NCBI GenBank assembly: GCA_023666885.1
Contig: JAMPBB010000012.1
Span: forward strand, 1-36,692
From: Muribaculaceae bacterium
GTDB taxonomy: Bacteria > Bacteroidota > Bacteroidia > Bacteroidales > Muribaculaceae
Length of the DNA stretch: 36,692 nt
Reading direction: 5' to 3'
In this document: piece after piece, positions 34,703 to 36,692 of the stretch
How positions within the stretch are numbered: the stretch's first letter is position 1
Layout of the letters: the number at the start of each line of letters is the position of its first letter
The notes under the pieces: generated by a model
Seen by the model: the letters and a program-made list of their open reading frames with translations, nothing else
The model's database searches: none
What the model was told of the DNA's origin: nothing
Translations under genes and position numbers: made by a program

Positions 34703-34710
34703 TATCTTTG
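34703..34710 (+). promoter_or_regulatory. -7 promoter element of the PH-domain gene
   Basis: TATCTTTG matches TAnnTTTG. Transcription would start near 34717, almost on the first ATG, so the mRNA is either close to leaderless or is translated from the ATG at 34735. The -33 element is weak. Confidence 0.5.
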
Positions 34711-34716
34711 TCAATT

Positions 34717-35166
34717 ATGAAATGCAAGTGGCAGATGGATACTACAATATATAATTCAAAGGTGGACTGGTGGGTGCCCGCAGTGGTTATATTCACCGTA
34801 GTGATATGCATAATAGGCCCTATCATTGACGGGGAACTTTTAATTACAGGACTGATTATGGGGCTTTTTCTTTTTATCCTTGAAGCAGTGATGTTCGGCA
34901 GCGTCAAATATCAGATATCCGATGGCCGGCTCGGGGTAAGAAACCCATTCTACCGCTGGGAGTGGTTTCCGATAGACAAAATCTCGGAGGTAAAGAAAAC
35001 GAGCGGGATTTTAGCCGGAGCTGCGCTGTCAACTAAGCGCATATCTATAAAATTTTATGACAGGAAAATTCTGAAAAGCTCCATGCCTATAGAAATCTCG
35101 CCCAAGGATCGCGACGGCTTCATAGCCCGGCTCAAAGAAATCAATCCGAACATAATCATAAAATAG
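34717..35166 (+). CDS. PH-domain membrane protein, bacterial type
   Basis: The protein (149 residues from 34717; 143 from 34735) has two membrane segments (about residues 20-40 and 44-64). A bacterial PH-like domain follows: VKYQISDGRLGVRNPF, then WFPIDKISEVKKT, RISIKFYD and ISPKDRDGFIARLKEINP. It faces the cytoplasm if the short N-terminus is inside. Domains of this type bind lipids or proteins at the membrane; the role here is unknown. The placement of the promoter favours the ATG at 34735, but the longer form is listed. The fic gene starts 11 nt after it. Confidence 0.75.
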   Translation: MKCKWQMDTTIYNSKVDWWVPAVVIFTVVICIIGPIIDGELLITGLIMGLFLFILEAVMFGSVKYQISDGRLGVRNPFYRWEWFPIDKISEVKKTSGILAGAALSTKRISIKFYDRKILKSSMPIEISPKDRDGFIARLKEINPNIIIK

Positions 35167-35177
35167 CCCCCACCACC

Positions 35178-36026
35178 ATGAACCTATACAGCGAATTTGG
35201 ACAATATATCAGAGCGTCCGAGCCGGAACCGAAGGAGCGAGCCGAGTTGTGGCAAACGGCTATAGGTCTGCAGAAAGTTGATGGTCTGGATGTGTCAGAC
35301 TATCTTGTTGCAACGGCAAAAAAGCATATTGAAGGTGAGGTCAGCATTGATGATGTTGACAAACTGATAATGACCTATTATCAAAGCGAGGCTGCCCGCG
35401 AGATTCCGGATGACGTAAAGGAGGCCGATGAGGTATCGAAGAATATTGTCCGTGTTCTTTCTGAACCGTCATTCTCTTTCTCGGTCCAAGGTTTGGCCGG
35501 ATTGCATAGACGTATTTTCCATGGCGTGATAAAGCATGCCGGTGAGTTCCGAAAATATAACATAACCAAGAAGGAATGGGTACTTGACGGAGCATCAGTA
35601 CTATATGGACCTTGGGAAGATCTGACACTCGCCATAGAGTATGACCTTGAACAGGAACGGCAGTTCCGTTATAAGGGCATGACGCAACTCCAGATAATAG
35701 AGCATCTTGCAAAGTTTATTTCGGGTATATGGCAGATACATCCTTTTCCGGAAGGGAATACGCGAACCACGGCTGTGTTCACAATAAAATATCTCCGGTC
35801 CATGGGGTATAAGGTAGAGAATGACATGTTCAAGAGTCATTCATGGTACTTCCGTAATGCCCTTGTCCGCGCCAATTATCGAAACGTAGTTAAAGGTGTA
35901 GAGCCGACTGATGAATACCTTGTGCTGTTTCTTCGGAATCTTCTTATGGGTGAGAACCATGAGTTGAAGAACCGATATCTGCAAATCAGAGCCAGTGAAG
36001 TATTAGGGGATCATAAGCAAAGTTAA
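35178..36026 (+). CDS. Fic-family protein with VbhA-like N-terminal segment
   Basis: The 282-residue protein has a Fic domain (about 100-270) with the complete active loop HPFPEGNTR (188-196), so it should transfer AMP or a similar group from a nucleotide to a target hydroxyl. Residues 22-65 (TAIGLQKVDGLDVSDYL, then KKHIEGEVSIDDVDKLI) resemble the antitoxin VbhA, which blocks Fic enzymes with a (S/T)xxxE(G/N) helix. Here the matching site reads LQKVDG (31-36), with Asp for Glu and Leu for Ser/Thr. A fused regulator is therefore likely, but its strength is uncertain. It lies 11 nt after the PH-domain gene and 63 nt before the AlkD-like gene. It is not a transposon-borne copy as far as can be seen. 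Confidence 0.88.
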   Translation: MNLYSEFGQYIRASEPEPKERAELWQTAIGLQKVDGLDVSDYLVATAKKHIEGEVSIDDVDKLIMTYYQSEAAREIPDDVKEADEVSKNIVRVLSEPSFSFSVQGLAGLHRRIFHGVIKHAGEFRKYNITKKEWVLDGASVLYGPWEDLTLAIEYDLEQERQFRYKGMTQLQIIEHLAKFISGIWQIHPFPEGNTRTTAVFTIKYLRSMGYKVENDMFKSHSWYFRNALVRANYRNVVKGVEPTDEYLVLFLRNLLMGENHELKNRYLQIRASEVLGDHKQS

Positions 36027-36089
36027 CAAGAAAAACGAGCATCCGGAAAGTAAATCAAGTTAAAAGGAATCAATCATAATATCAGGTAA

Positions 36090-36692
36090 ATGAGTGGGGC
36101 AAAGGATATTGAGGCGACATTGCTGAGTATGGCCGATGAGCGCCAGGCACGTCAGATGCTGCGTTTTTTCAAGACCGGGCCGGGGGAATATGGCGAAGGC
36201 GACATATTCATCGGGCTCAAGAATCCGCAAGTGCGAATGGTAGTCAAAGAGGCGTGGAGGGATACTCCACTGTCAGAGGCTGCAAAGTTGGTGAAATCGC
36301 CACTTCATGAGGTACGCCTATGCGGGCTGCTGATAATGGTGGAGCAATATCTCAAAGCCATGAATAAGAAAGATGTGGCGGCTATGGAAGCTATATTCAT
36401 TACCTATACAGGGCTACATGAGCATATCAACAACTGGGATTTGGTTGATCTGTCGGCAATAAAGATTGTTGGCAATCACGAAGTGCTGAATCCATCCATA
36501 ACATTGATGAGTGATTGGATTAACTCCGAAGGCCATACGCTTTGGCAGCAACGTATAGCTATGGTGAGCACATGGATGCTAATACGTAACGGACGTGCCG
36601 ATGTATGTTTTGATAGAGCGGCTAAACTATTGAATAGCCCTCACGACCTGCTTCACAAGGCCGCCGGATGGATGCTCCGCGAGGCTTGGAAA
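36090..36692 (+). CDS. AlkD-like DNA alkylation repair protein (partial, 3' end cut by window)
   Basis: The first 201 residues are present; the frame runs off the right edge. The start MSGAKDIEATL follows an AT-rich stretch. The protein is a series of HEAT-like helical pairs. The stretch NNWDLVDLSA (about 115-124) contains the Trp-Asp and Asp residues conserved in AlkD-type glycosylases, which remove positively charged N3- and N7-alkyl purines without flipping the base. HKAAGWMLREAW is also a familiar family block. It may be co-transcribed with the fic gene. Confidence 0.85.
   Translation, partial: MSGAKDIEATLLSMADERQARQMLRFFKTGPGEYGEGDIFIGLKNPQVRMVVKEAWRDTPLSEAAKLVKSPLHEVRLCGLLIMVEQYLKAMNKKDVAAMEAIFITYTGLHEHINNWDLVDLSAIKIVGNHEVLNPSITLMSDWINSEGHTLWQQRIAMVSTWMLIRNGRADVCFDRAAKLLNSPHDLLHKAAGWMLREAWK

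Noticed and set aside
34596..34716. Cobalamin riboswitch upstream of the GH20-btu operon
   Set aside because: I looked for the conserved B12-box-like blocks in the 121-nt gap and saw none; the promoter leaves only about 17 nt of leader.
1..36692. Mobile elements, CRISPR arrays, toxin-antitoxin or phage genes
   Set aside because: There is no transposase, integrase, regular spaced repeat or phage structural gene. The Fic protein is the only toxin-like domain, and it carries its own regulator-like segment.

Overview
The window looks like chromosomal DNA from a Bacteroidales member, most plausibly the Muribaculaceae. I infer this from gene content (animal-type glutaminyl cyclase, surface lipoproteins, GH109/GH20 enzymes, a YncE-like lipoprotein beside a TonB-dependent receptor), from repeated TAnnTTTG promoter elements at about -7 with TTTG/TTG 19-20 nt upstream, and from the general lack of Shine-Dalgarno sites. 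No insertion sequence, CRISPR array, integrase or rRNA gene was seen. Nearly every gene looks intact; only the last one is cut by the window edge.

Layout. 1-350: no gene; a leftward promoter that may drive an RNA or long leader running off the left edge, then the promoter of the first gene. 351-3531 (+): outer-membrane beta-barrel, small lipoprotein and a GH109-like secreted oxidoreductase/glycosidase, closed by a strong hairpin terminator. 12559-3616 (-): a TolB-like propeller protein, a secreted caspase-family protease, a FlgO/LPP20-like protein, a DUF4384-type protein and a transglutaminase-like protein; then a RelA/SpoT-family enzyme with its own promoter and an overlapping lipoprotein. 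14796-12758 (-): gmd-fcl, the GDP-L-fucose pathway. 14949-15409: small membrane protein and tRNA-Arg(CCG). 18641-15435 (-): glutaminyl-peptide cyclotransferase lipoprotein, SufE and a POT peptide transporter. 18812-20827 (+): ligA.

27544-20838 (-): a tight five-gene run tyrS-pepT-miaA-acyltransferase-GH20 behind a consensus promoter. 28282-27686 (-): NlpC/P60 hydrolase with its own promoter and terminator. 34595-28507 (-): GH20, a BtuG-like surface lipoprotein, a BtuB-like TonB-dependent receptor and gluQ. The last three are joined by 4-nt ATGA overlaps, which ties probable vitamin B12 uptake to tRNA queuosine modification. 34717-36692 (+): PH-domain membrane protein, Fic-family protein and an AlkD-like DNA-repair protein (partial).

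Most notable points: the split secreted caspase/DUF4384/transglutaminase module, with terminator-like hairpins lying directly against the start codons of two of its genes; a Rel enzyme whose hydrolase metal-site motifs are degenerate while the synthetase motifs are kept; the btuG-btuB-gluQ coupling; and an inverted repeat overlapping the promoter of that operon.
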